Origin: CBDFHB01 sp965250115
GTDB taxonomy: Bacteria; Acidobacteriota; Vicinamibacteria; Marinacidobacterales; SMYC01
Length of the DNA stretch: 64,000 nt
Direction: 5' to 3'
Assembly: GCA_965250115.1 (NCBI GenBank)
Contig: CBDFNJ010000002.1
Span: forward strand, 496,001-560,000
Shown here: one piece after another, positions 41,738-51,700 of the stretch
Layout: each line of letters begins with the position of its first letter
Position numbering within the stretch: the first letter of the stretch is position 1
Program-made: the position numbers and the translations under genes
Notes under the pieces: generated by a model
What the model was told of the DNA's origin: nothing
Databases searched by the model: none
What the model saw: the letters and a program-made list of their open reading frames with translations, nothing else

Positions 41738-42545
41738 CGGTATTGTCAAATTGAGCTGGTGACTGACAGAATGGTCCAATGAAGACCGATGCGCCAAGCT
41801 ACCACGGCTATCGATTTCCACCGGAAATCATCAGCCACGCCGTCTGGCTCTACCACCGATTCTGCGTGAGCTTTCGAAACGTCGAAGAGTTGCTCGCTCA
41901 GCGAGGCATCACGGTTTCTTACGAAGCGGTCCGACTGTGGTGCATTAAGTTCGGGCCGGAATACGCTCGGCGACTGAAGCGTCGGCAGGGTCGTCTCGGT
42001 GACACATGGCACCTGGACGAGGTCTTCATAAAGATACAAGGTGAACGCCAATACCTCTGGCGCGCGGTAGACCAAGATGGTGATGTAATCGATATCCTCG
42101 TCCAGCCTCGCCGTGATCAGAAAGCCGCCAAACGATTCTTCCGCAAGCTGTTGAAGGGGCAAGGCCGTCCGCCCTGGCAGCTGGTCACCGACAAACTGAG
42201 AAGCTACAGCGCCGCTCACCGCGAGGTCATGCCGTCCGTCGTCCACGACACTGACCAGTACAGAAACAACCTAGCCGAAGTCTCGCACGAACCGACGCGA
42301 CAACGGGAACGACAGATGCGGAAGTTTAAAGCTCCTGGGCAGGCGCAACGATTCTTGACCGTGCATGGACTCGTGCAAAATCTCTTTCGCGTCGGACGGC
42401 ATTTGTTGCAAGCGCATCATCATCGGGAGCTACGAGACCGCGCTTTCATCGTCTGGCAGGAGGTAACCTGTGCCGTCCGATGAGAGCAAAGGAAGTCAGC
42501 TCGACGCGATAGGTTCGCTCGCTCAACGTCAACTTGACAATACCG
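41738..42545 (+). mobile_element. IS6-family element, complete
   Basis: An 808-bp element with inverted ends CGGTATTGTCAA and one transposase gene, normal for IS6. The left flank is an integrase fragment, the right flank an IS256 fragment. Confidence 0.85.
41779..42483 (+). CDS. IS6-family transposase
   Basis: DDE transposase of 234 residues for replicative cointegrate transposition. N-terminal helix-turn-helix SFRNVEELLAQRGITVSYEA, first Asp in WHLDEVFIKIQGERQYLWRA, second in WQLVTDKLRSYSAAHREV, Glu region in NNLAEVSHEPTRQRERQMRKF. Looks intact. Confidence 0.92.
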   Translation: MKTDAPSYHGYRFPPEIISHAVWLYHRFCVSFRNVEELLAQRGITVSYEAVRLWCIKFGPEYARRLKRRQGRLGDTWHLDEVFIKIQGERQYLWRAVDQDGDVIDILVQPRRDQKAAKRFFRKLLKGQGRPPWQLVTDKLRSYSAAHREVMPSVVHDTDQYRNNLAEVSHEPTRQRERQMRKFKAPGQAQRFLTVHGLVQNLFRVGRHLLQAHHHRELRDRAFIVWQEVTCAVR

Positions 42546-42641
42546 TCTGGAGTCCCTCCAGCATGGAGCCCCAATGCGTCGAGGCTTCGCTCACCGCCAG
42601 ACGCAATGACAACAGACGTTTCTGCCCGTCTGGCGTGACCC
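42546..42641 (+). repeat. IS256 transposase internal fragment
   Basis: About 93 bases nearly identical to 45796-45890 inside the IS256 gene (minus strand encodes DGQKRLLSLRLAVSEAS). Confidence 0.75.
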
Positions 42642-43005
42642 CGTCGTGTGCCAAAACTCGGCTCTTTTGAAATAGACCACAAATCAGCGGCTTAGACGCC
42701 CTTGGAATCCGCGCAGAATCGAGGGTATTTCACGCCGCAGGGCTGGCTTCCGACCCCTGGGCTGCGGGTGGCGAGCGACAGGCCCACCCGGGGGTGCGCA
42801 CGGCTGGCTCAAATCGGCTGCGGGGCGAGCTACGGGCAGTGATCTTCGCACCCGTAAGTCCCTAATTAGACTGAACTTTATCGAGCACAAGAGCGAACGT
42901 TCGGTGATGCCGCAGGATACAGGGGTTGGCCGGAACGTCGTTTTGGACGATTTGGACTTCGCCAGCTTACGGCGGGTCTGGGAGCAGGCCTTCGGGGCTG
43001 CTCCC
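42642..43005 (+). repeat. Family B end joined to a truncated DUF2924 module
   Basis: A family B end (CGTCGTGTGCCAAAACTCGG) is followed by a leader and MPQDTGVGRNVVLDDLDFAS, LRRVWEQAFGAAP, the start of the DUF2924 protein, then stops at a family D MITE. Same arrangement as 53859-54467 and 57722-57991. Confidence 0.7.
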
Positions 43006-43163
43006 TGTGCCTTCTATTTAATTCATCCGCGGGCACCAGCTCGCGACGAGCCTTGAAGGCAGAGATGAGAGCGCGAACAAATGACGAAATCATGTAGGCG
43101 TGGTGCCGGTAGACCGAAAACTAATCAAGTTCGGGGCGCGCGGATGAATAAATAGAAGGCACA
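43006..43163 (-). mobile_element. Family D MITE (158 bp), copy 2
   Basis: Same length and almost the same sequence as 28373-28530, with both TGTGCCTTCTATTTA-type ends. Confidence 0.82.
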
Positions 43164-43190
43164 ACTTCCAGCTGCTCGTGACACTTCCCT

Positions 43191-43868
43191 TCAATGGACG
43201 GTGGGTTTGCCCACGGCGATAGTGGAAAGGGTCTGTTGGCGGGCGCGCTTGCAGGCAAGTATTACTGCGTGCAGTTCTTTCTCTGCGATGTGTGAGAGCT
43301 TCCCAACGTCCTTGAGAATTCCCCTAAGGTCCCTCTCTGACGCCGACTCTCTCTCCAGGAGATCGATGATACCGCGGGTCACGGCATAGATCTTGCCGAG
43401 GTTGTCCAGAGCCTCGTTGGCCCGTTCGGGCAGATCCATGAGCTCCACGTCACCGAACAGTCCGTCGATGAAGCCTTCAAGCTCCTCGGTGCGGGTCCGG
43501 CACAAGCGGCGAATGTCATCCGTATCCGGCTTAGCCTCCATCCGTGTCAAACGGAACGGCTTGGTTGCCGATTGATGCCTTGCCAGTTCGTTCCAAAGCC
43601 CCATCAGGGACTCGAATAGCTCATTGGCTGCGCCGACATTGTCGAACCCCGGCAACTCACCTTCCCAACAGCTCTCTATAGCTCGGAGTGGCGATGCGTC
43701 GAGCTTGGGCGTCGCGATGTTGCCGAGGAGTCGTGTGCGGATGACATGGAATGACGTCGGGCACGCATAACGTTCCAATAGAGCGCGAACGGCCTTGTCG
43801 CCAGCGTATCGGAGGGAACGTTTCTTCATGCTCGATCCAATATTCTCACGATTGACCTGCTTGACCAA
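43191..43868 (-). CDS. Hypothetical protein, 225 residues, helicase-linked
   Basis: Not assigned to a family. A soluble, helical protein: KKRSLRYAGDKAVRALLERY, FHVIRTRLLGNIATPKLDAS, CWEGELPGFDNVGAANELFE, then long helices with LFGDVELMDLPERANEALDN and HAVILACKRARQQTLSTIAV. Its 3' end and about 30 following bases recur upstream of the helicase at 32145-32243 on the same strand, so it was probably the gene preceding such a helicase; a second start at MKKRSL (13 residues in) is possible. The downstream neighbour here is a family D MITE. Confidence 0.65.
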   Translation of the reverse strand: MVKQVNRENIGSSMKKRSLRYAGDKAVRALLERYACPTSFHVIRTRLLGNIATPKLDASPLRAIESCWEGELPGFDNVGAANELFESLMGLWNELARHQSATKPFRLTRMEAKPDTDDIRRLCRTRTEELEGFIDGLFGDVELMDLPERANEALDNLGKIYAVTRGIIDLLERESASERDLRGILKDVGKLSHIAEKELHAVILACKRARQQTLSTIAVGKPTVH

Positions 43869-43929
43869 TCCGCTCCCTGGATGAAGTGATTGTCCATCAG
43901 TAAATTCCCGGCATCTTTGGATTGGCCGC

Positions 43930-44120
43930 GACTACGGTTCGCAGCGTCTCGATCACCGTCGCGTCCCGCGACGATAGCAGTCCGTTGGTCACGCTGGATC
44001 CAACCAGCGATGGCGACCATCAACCATGTCAAGGGCTGGACCGGCGTGCTCATGACCGAGGATTCTAGCTTCCATTGGCCAACCAAGCCTAGACACCTTT
44101 AATCCGAAACGTCCCGGCGC
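43930..44120 (+). repeat. Family C element, partial
   Basis: CGATAGCAGTCCGTTGGTCA to CCGAAACGTCCCGGCGC, as in 18844-19051; its right end is cut by IS1-like copy 4. Confidence 0.65.
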
Positions 44121-45320
44121 GGTGCTTCCGCCATCAAGTGTTGCTACGCGGCTGCGGGCAGTGGTACAGGTGCGGAAGAGACCGGGTTGCGCGCCCCAGT
44201 GAGCAGGAAAACCTCGATCCGCAACCACAAAGGAATCTTCGTCGCCAAGAAGATGTCTCGAAAGGTGAGCCGTCGAATGGTCAGACCGGCCTGCATAGCC
44301 GGAGTTCGGATCTCACGTCCGAACTTCAGAGCTCCGTGCGGTCGGACGAAGTTGTAATAGCAACGGAGCAACTCCAGGTGCTCATCGAGCCTCTCCGTCG
44401 AGCGAGCGTGGGAAAGCGTTCGTCTCGAAAGGTATGCCGAGCTTTGCCGGATGGTCAGATTCAACCGCTCGATGAACGACGTGTTCAATGTTGAGGAGTC
44501 CTCGGAGTTATTGAGCGCGTCTTCGAATCGCCACGCGGCTCCGTGCAGCGCTCTGCGTTCGACCTTGATGATACGATCGTTCCTGCGAGTTTTGAGGACT
44601 TGGCCGTAAAGACACGCTGGCCCGAAGAAGCGACGGATGACCTTCTGGTAGAATTCAAATCCATCCGTAACGATCAAGGGAAGACGCTCGAAATTCATCC
44701 GCCTCGAAAGGTCGTGAAACAGAGCGTGAGTGTTCCGGTAGCTTCGCCTTCCCGTCACCGTCGATGGCCAGAGCCGAGACCAGACCTCGATCGTAACGAA
44801 GACCCAACTCGGCGTCTTCTTGTTGCCCGCGAACGTGCGAATCTCGTCGGCTTGAAGCTCTTCGGCAGCGAAGCCAGCGATCCTTGTGTGGTTGAATCCA
44901 CGACACACTTGGGCTGCCTTCTCAAGCCAGCGGGCGACGGTGTTCCAGGCAATCCCTTCGATCCGGGAAATCGAGGAAATGCTGACACCCTCGACTCTGA
45001 GAGCGATGACCCCGTCGAAAGTAGCTCTTCGATGTTGGAGACGGTAGTAGGGCGTGCCTTTCGTCGAGGAGAACGTCTTTCCGCACTCGCCGCACCGGTA
45101 TCGACGGCGTTTCCCGGACCTGGTTCGGTAGAATCCGTGGCGAACGATGTTTCCGGAACTGACTTTGCCCCGCAACGCACATGCGGGATTGGGACATCTG
45201 CTATTCTTCACTTCGGATTGGCCCTGACGATGAGAGAACTGTGTCTTCGGAATTCTGGCTCAAACTCTAGCACGCGAGCGGGTTACGCGGCGGCCACCAA
45301 CACTTGATGGCGGAAGCACC
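44121..45320 (-). mobile_element. IS1-like (family A) element, copy 4
   Basis: A 1200-bp complete element between a family C repeat and the 3' end of the IS256 transposase gene. Confidence 0.88.
44144..45211 (-). CDS. IS1-like transposase, copy 4
   Basis: 355 residues, closest to copy 3. Visible differences include PNPACALRG at the N terminus and GLTIRRLTFRDI near the C terminus. Motifs intact. Confidence 0.85.
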   Translation of the reverse strand: MKNSRCPNPACALRGKVSSGNIVRHGFYRTRSGKRRRYRCGECGKTFSSTKGTPYYRLQHRRATFDGVIALRVEGVSISSISRIEGIAWNTVARWLEKAAQVCRGFNHTRIAGFAAEELQADEIRTFAGNKKTPSWVFVTIEVWSRLWPSTVTGRRSYRNTHALFHDLSRRMNFERLPLIVTDGFEFYQKVIRRFFGPACLYGQVLKTRRNDRIIKVERRALHGAAWRFEDALNNSEDSSTLNTSFIERLNLTIRQSSAYLSRRTLSHARSTERLDEHLELLRCYYNFVRPHGALKFGREIRTPAMQAGLTIRRLTFRDIFLATKIPLWLRIEVFLLTGARNPVSSAPVPLPAAA

Positions 45321-46469
45321 TCGTAGTTGAATCTGGCCAGAGGCGATAAGCCCAAACAGCAAAGCGACCGCGGACTCCTCGCTGGAGAACGACGCTTGGG
45401 TTTTCGTCCGGCGTCGGAACTCGCGGTTGAGATTCTCCAGAGCATTGGTCGTTCGAATCGATTTCCACATGGCACGAGGGAATTCATAGAAGGTCAGCAG
45501 CTGATTACCGGCCTCCTCTAGGCTTCGGACGACGGCCGGCGCGAGAGGCGTCCACTTGGCGACGAGCTCGTCATAGGCTTTGCGAGCATCGATCCCGTTC
45601 TTGGCGTAGACGATCCGGTTGTAGTCACGCCGGAGCTCACGGCGTGCGTGCGCCGGGCAATGTTGGAGCAAGTTGGCGCGCTTGTGCTCGGTACATCGCT
45701 GCAACCGGCACCCCGGCCACTTCTCCAGCGCTTTCGTCAGCCCCTTGTGGCCGTCGCTGATCACTAGCTTGGGAGCCCGGAGTCCTCGAGCCTGGAGTCC
45801 CTCCAGCACGGAGCCCCAATGCGTCGAGGCTTCGCTCACCGCCAGACGCAATGACAACAGACGTTTCTGCCCGTCTGGCGCGACCCCGAGCGCGACCAGT
45901 ACGGGTACGCTGATCACACGTTTCGCCATCCGCACTTTCAGGTGGAAGCCGTCCAGGTAAACGATCGCGTAGACCTCCTCGCTGAGAGCACGGTTCTGCC
46001 ATTCCTCGAAGCGCTCCTTCAGCCGGCTAACCACGCGAGACACCGCGCTCTTCGATAGGTGCTCCTCACCGAGCAGTGGTTTCAGCGCTTTGCGGATCCG
46101 GCGGCTATTCGCGCCCGACAAGTAGGTCCCCAAGATCGCCTCGTCGACCTCACGAGTCCGGCGCGCGTACCGGGGCAACAGCTCGCTCCTGAACTCTGTC
46201 GTTTCTCCCGTTTCCTCGTCTCGCACGCGGGCTCGTGGCACCCGGAGCTCGCGAGTTCCCACCGACGTCGTCACGCGACGGGTTTCGGCTCCGTTGCGAT
46301 ATCCACGGCGGTCTTCCGCACGCTCGTAGCTACCACACCCCAGCGCTTGGTCGACTTCTTCCTCGAGCACGACCTCGATTGCCTCCAGTACCCGCTTACG
46401 CAGCCGAAGTTGGACGAACTCCCGATACTCGCTTACAGACTCCTTCGATATGGTGGTAGGCTTCTTCAT
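45321..46469 (-). pseudogene. IS256-family transposase, 3' end replaced by IS1-like copy 4
   Basis: About 383 native residues of a mutator-type DDE transposase: RVLEAIEVVLEEEVDQALGC, RRGYRNGAETRRVTTSVG, first Asp in IVYLDGFHLKVR, second in LVISDGHKGLTKAL, CTEHKRANLLQH (C/H signature) and Glu in RTTNALENLNREFRRRTKTQ. The frame ends GLIASGQIQLR at 45321 and then continues for 17 foreign residues of the IS1-like end. Only the last few family residues are lost, so partial activity is conceivable, but the left terminal repeat is gone. Confidence 0.85.
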
Positions 46470-46564
46470 GGCGTAATCCTCCTCCTCGCCTTTACAGGCG
46501 CGGTTTCGTTTTGTTTAACCGGAGGTTACGCCATTCTTATTTCCACGGGAAGCGGGACAGATCC
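46470..46564. other. Residual right flank of the IS256 element
   Basis: Leader and outer end of the IS256 element with a short inverted-repeat-like CCTTTACAGGCGCGGTTTCG; no gene. Confidence 0.4.
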
Positions 46565-46785
46565 TGCTACGCCGCGTTTGAATGCTAGTTTCAGTTGGCC
46601 TGCCTGTGTCGGCGCACACCAAATAAGTATGTCGGCGTGCACACGGAGACATCCTTGAAGGTCAGGCACCGCGTGGTCAGCCGAGCCGGCATCGCCGAAA
46701 GAACTGCGTCTCTCGAAATCAGGCTCAAACTCTAGCACGAGAACGGGTTACGTGGCAGCCACCAACACTTGCTTGCGGAAGCACC
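46565..46785 (-). repeat. Family A MITE, left end missing
   Basis: TGCTACGCCGCGTTTGAATG to TTGCTTGCGGAAGCACC, as in the 244-bp MITE. It is followed directly by GCACAGGACGGG, again a family B end. Confidence 0.75.
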
Positions 46786-46826
46786 GCACAGGACGGGTTC
46801 CCCCTTTCTTGATACATGCTCTTCGT

Positions 46827-47831
46827 TCATGGACATTGAAGGGGCACGCGGATCCGGTGGACTACCGGTGCGTTGAAATGCGCCGACAAGAAAACTGTGC
46901 CGCGGGCTCGTCCACCCGCTTTCCAGTCTGGGTAGTCCAAAAGAATGTTTGAGAGCTGCATATCCGTGGTTGTCTTCGTTTGCAGATCAATGAAACCAAC
47001 ACCCTTTACTTGAAGGTCACCATCCTGGCGCCCAGCTGCCGTAGAATCTCGACATCGTTGACAATAATCAAAAGTGAAGTAAACGATATGAGCGTGTTCA
47101 GTAGCAAAGTAACTTACATCCCCGTCTATGAGATCGCAGAGTGCGAATCCCTGCGACTCCAATAACTCCTCTATCGTTTCACCATGTACTTGCGCAACAG
47201 CTTCAAAGATGTGAGTGTTGTCAAGTTCAACTGGAACGCGAATCTCATCCAATAATTCCGTCAAATTTCTTTTCATGACCACTTGACGTGTTTGTGTTTG
47301 ACGTTTCATTTCCGCAACTAATTCTGACGCCAAACCCCTCGTATAGTCACCTTTCTCCCAGAAGTCTTTATCTTCCGATACTAAATATACGTCGTCCTCC
47401 GACAACAGATCCAAGCAGTGGGCCCAAATCAAACCGTCACGGAATTGCTCTTTGTTTTTCGAAGGCGGAATTCCTCTTAGCAATTTTTCCATGGAGGAGC
47501 GGGCGGCTTTTAGATTTAATGGAATTTGGAGTATTGGAACATCGAAGTCTGGAATAATATTTTTGACGGACTGTCGGATTTCTTCTTCCACCGGCACATG
47601 TATGGGCTGCATTTTGCCGAACAACTGGAGCAATTGGCGGTGGCCGTCCTCTATCTGTTTTTTCAATTCGAGCATGCGTTTCGTTAGTATTTCCTCTACT
47701 TCCAACTGCACTATTTCTGGTATCGCGATAGTAGCATCATGTCGGCGTGCGAAATGTCGAACTGCTGCACCATTTTGAGACCGGAGGCCTACTTGGGAAA
47801 CCCAGACATTTGCGTCGAACAATATGAACAT
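46827..47831 (-). CDS. PIN-domain protein (DUF4935)
   Basis: Putative metal-dependent ribonuclease, 334 residues. The PIN domain covers about residues 1-165: FILFDANVWVSQ (first Asp), IPEIVQLEVEEILTKR (Glu), GLIWAHCLDLLSEDDVYLVS with Asp and SEDKDFWEKG (closing Asp pair). The C-terminal half (ALCDLIDGDVSYFATEHAHI) is unassigned. DUF4935 proteins are seen in stress or defence contexts. The gene is AT-richer than its surroundings, a sign of transfer. Confidence 0.8.
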   Translation of the reverse strand: MFILFDANVWVSQVGLRSQNGAAVRHFARRHDATIAIPEIVQLEVEEILTKRMLELKKQIEDGHRQLLQLFGKMQPIHVPVEEEIRQSVKNIIPDFDVPILQIPLNLKAARSSMEKLLRGIPPSKNKEQFRDGLIWAHCLDLLSEDDVYLVSEDKDFWEKGDYTRGLASELVAEMKRQTQTRQVVMKRNLTELLDEIRVPVELDNTHIFEAVAQVHGETIEELLESQGFALCDLIDGDVSYFATEHAHIVYFTFDYCQRCRDSTAAGRQDGDLQVKGVGFIDLQTKTTTDMQLSNILLDYPDWKAGGRARGTVFLSAHFNAPVVHRIRVPLQCP

Positions 47832-48059
47832 TGTAAATCCTTAGTTTGAAGGTGCAGGCGATGCTGAAGATACCGAAACGGCTGTACTCTCTGTCGTCCA
47901 TTGTCTGTTGGCGGAGATACGTCGAATTCTCGGCCTGTTTGCTCGCCTCATCTCACCATCCTAATGCTAGATACGTCACGAATGAGCTGCGCACCTCGGT
48001 GACATGATTGCGCGAGACGATTGGCGCGCCGGCTCCATCCGAAGGTTAGACCTCACCGA

Positions 48060-48515
48060 TCATGGCACCTTCGGCCCGGCCAGCGCGATTCTGCACATTG
48101 CATCCAAGAGCAGAATGGTCAGCAAAGAATTCTTCTCGGTTCCGAAGCGTGCTATTTCGCCATGGAGAATACCGTGACGATTCAGAGCAGACGGAGCACG
48201 GCCAGCGTCAAAGCTGTACGGAGCGTAGATCTGCTTCGACAAGGCGGCCATCAGCAGGTCGGAGTGGTCAGCCCGGACTTCTCGATGCCGGAGCGCGGCA
48301 TCTTTGACCAGGACTGTCGCCTGCCTTCCAAGCCGAGGGACAACCAAATCCTGGTTTTTTCTGAAGTATGCGGCAGCTAAACCTTCCACCATGGGCAACA
48401 GAGCAGAAATGGTCAAAGAGTGTTTGCGGTCTTTGTACGCCGCGATGGCTGCTCTAACAAGAGGCTGCCTTTCCTTCACATATGCGACGCCCCACCAGCC
48501 CTTTGTGACGCGCTG
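48060..48515 (-). pseudogene. HEPN-like protein, 5'-truncated by IS3 remnant
   Basis: About 150 codons. In frame from the IS3 end it reads GWWGVAYVKERQPLVRAAIA, then LTISALLPMVEGLAAAYFRK, and ends with ALNRHGILHGEIARFGTEKN SLLTILLLDAM. R-HGIL-H is an Rx4H HEPN-type motif, and the RHxxLHG...GTxxNSLxxxLLLD pattern is common at the C terminus of abortive-infection-like proteins. The start was lost; a GTG at 48479 is the first available start. Confidence 0.6.
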
Positions 48516-48594
48516 TGAACCGCCCCGGGTTTTCCGGAGACTGTTTTAGTTGAGTCTCGCCATCTCCAGCGAGCCTTCCTGCGACCGATAGTTG
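48516..48594 (-). repeat. IS3 right-end remnant
   Basis: Terminal repeat TGAACCGCCCCGGGTTTTCC plus the last codons of orfB (YRSQEGSLEMARLN) in reverse. Confidence 0.85.
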
Positions 48595-48785
48595 TGATCC
48601 GCAAAAAAGAAGATCGCGTATTGGGTCGGATCGGCCCTGAATGCCTCAACTTGAAAGTACCCCTACGCCCTCAAGGACCTGTCCCGATGATTCACCAACA
48701 CGTTTCCCAAGATCTTGCTCTCTTTACTATGGTTACGGGAATATTTATGGGCCCGCCGTGCCGGTCGACTAGTCAACTATCGCGG

Positions 48786-51700
48786 CTACTTCCAATCAAT
48801 GCTCAGCGGCTCCTTCGCCGGGAAAAGCTCCACGTCCCCCGAGGCCACCCGCTCCCGGAACCGCGCCACCTTCTCCGCGAAGATCCGGTTAGTACGCTCG
48901 AGCGCTTGCTTCAGGTCCTCTTCGGCCGCCCGCAGGTGTAGCCGCTCGGCCTCGGTCGGCGCCTCGCGTGACGGGGTGAACGTGGTTCTGCACATTGGAC
49001 AGTCGCCAATGATGTAGTCGAGTTGCGGCAGCACCTCGCCCGGCCACGCGCGGAAGCCCTGAATTCGCTGCGCTCCCCCTTCAGTATAAAAGTTCATCGC
49101 GTCTCCCGTGAACAGTTCCTCCACCACGATGAGCGCCCCCTCGAGGTCGTCGCCGGCCGATGCCAGCTCCTGGGCGGTGGGGGCGGTCGCCCCGCGGTTG
49201 GCTTGGACCTGCTTCACCGCGCGGCCGACGGCGCGCCTCGCGTCTCGTAGACGATCCACTGCTTCGGCGGCGACTTCCTGGCGCTGGCCCACGGTCATGA
49301 TGAAATCCAGCCTCTCACGCTGCGCCGCCATTGGGACCTGAAAGCGCGGATCCTCCAGGACCTCGACCGCTGCGCTCGCTTCCTGGTCCTCGAACGTCAT
49401 CCGGACGGTGTAGCAGCCGGGCAGCACCTGCGGCCCCCGTACGAACGACTGGACCGCTGCGCCTTCCTCATGAACAAGGGGGCGGCGGAACCCGTCGTGA
49501 CGGAGGTCCCACGCGGTCCGGTTGACGCCAGGCTTGGCCGGAGCCTCGAGCGTGCGAATCGCGGCACCCGCCTCGTCGAGGATTTCGATGGTTACCTTGG
49601 CGGTGACTCTTACCGCGGGCTCGGCGGAAATCGAGTAGGTCAGGAGCGCGCCGTAGGGCCGATTCTCCCCAGTGAACGTCCCGTTGCCGTCATTCATCTC
49701 CCTGAGCCACGGATGATAGCGAATGGCCACCGGAGGGTCGAACAAGTGTAGTGGCCTGGTTGCGATCGCGGCATCGCGCGCCAGCGCGCGCAGCGGCCCC
49801 ACGTCGTCCAGGATGTACACCGAGCGCCCGTGGGTCGCGATCACCAGGTCGTGATCCCTCGGATGCACGACGAGGGCCCGCGTGGGAGCACGCGGGAGTC
49901 CGTGACGCCACAAATGCCACTTCTTGCCTCCGTTCAGCGAGACGTACATGCCGTGCTCGCTGCCCAGGAACAGCAGATTCGCCTCGACGGGGTCCTGCTC
50001 GATCACGTGAACGAAGTTGAATGGCTCGATGTCCGCGGTGACCAGGCTGGTCCAGGTGGTGCCGTAATCCATGGTCTTGAAGACGTAGGGCGTGTTGTCG
50101 CCCCGACGGTGATCGTCGAAGGTCACGAAGGCCGTGCCGCCCTCGAACTTTGAGGCCTCGATGTGCGGCACCCAGCTGTTCGGGCGCACGCCGCGGATCC
50201 GCTCCACCACGTTGACCCAGGTGCCACCGCCGTCGCGCGTCAGCTGCACGTTGCCGTCGTCGGTGCCGACCCAGAGCACCCCGCGCTCGACCGGCGACGG
50301 CGCGATGGTGAGGATGGTGGTGTGATTCTCCGCTTCGGTGTCGTCACGCGTGAGCCCGCCGGATTGATCCGCCATCTGCTTCTCGGGGTCGTTGGTGGTG
50401 AGGTCTGAGCTGATGAGGGTCCAGGTCGTTCCCATGTCCGTGCTGCGATGGACGAACTGGCTCCCGAAATAGAGCGCCCCGTCGTGGGGGTCGATCGCCA
50501 TCCCTGGGTTCCAGCTGAACCGGAGCTTGGTCGCCTGAGGATGGGCCGGCACGATGGACTTGCGCTCGCCGGTTTGAAGATCGGACCGGATGATGCGGCC
50601 GGCCTCCCTCGTGGTGTAGACGTAGCGCGGATCGTTGGGCTCGGCGAGCACGGCCATGCCATCACCGGATCCGATGATCCTCCAGTCGGAGAACCGGATG
50701 CCGCCGTTGTGCCACACGGAGCTCGGCCCGTGCCAACTGCTCTGGTCCTGGAGCCCGCCCATGACGTTGAACGGGGTCGCCAGGTCCACGTTGACGTGGT
50801 AGAACTGGCCGAGCGGCAGGTTCTCGATGAAGCGCCAGGTGGCGCCGCGATCGCGCGAGAGGTAGACCCCGCCGTCGTTGCCGTCGATCAGGAACTTGCC
50901 GTCGGGGCTCACCCAGAGCGCGTGGTGATCCCCGTGCACCCGGGTCTGGATCCGGCGAAAGTTTTTGCCGCCGTCCTCCGAGAGATGGATCGTCCCGTGC
51001 AAGTTGTACACGCGGTCCTCGTTGGTGGGGTCCACCCGGACCTGCGCGTAGTAGAACGGCCGCCAGGCGATCGGCGACCGATAGCCGCCCTTGTCATTCA
51101 CGACCTTCCACGTGTCGCCGCAGTCGTCGGAGCGCAGCAACACGCTACGTTTCGCCTCGACCACGGCATAAACCACCTTGGGGTTTCCCCGCGCGAAGTC
51201 GAGCCCCATGCGGCCGAGCTCGCCCTCGGGAAGGCCTTCTTCGGCACTCAGCTGCTTCCAGCTCTCTCCCCCGTCGTACGTGACGTGGAGCCCGCTCCCC
51301 AGTCCACCCGAACGGAAAAACCACGGCCACCGCCGGTGATCCCACATGGCCGCAATCAAGTGATTCGGATTCGCGGGATCCATGACCAGGTCCCCCGCAC
51401 CCGTGGTCTCGTTCACGTAGAGCACCTTCTCCCAGCTCTTGCCCCCGTCCGTCGTCTTGTAAACCCCCCGCTCTGGGCCCTCCTTCCAGGTATTGCCGAG
51501 AGCACCCACATAGGCAAGCTCCGGATTGCTCGGATGAAGCACGATCGCGTCGATAGCGCCGGTTGACTCGAGCCCCACGTGTTGCCAGCTCCTGCCGCCG
51601 TTCAACGACTTGTACACCCCGGTGCCGACCCCAGCCGAGCTGCGACGGTTGCGCTCCCCGGTGCCGATCCAAACCAGCTCGGGGGCCGCCTGGTAGATGG

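Noticed and set aside
50448..51566. 372-codon plus-strand frame inside the sortilin-type gene
   Set aside because: Shadow frame; the minus strand carries a signal peptide and nine BNR repeats.
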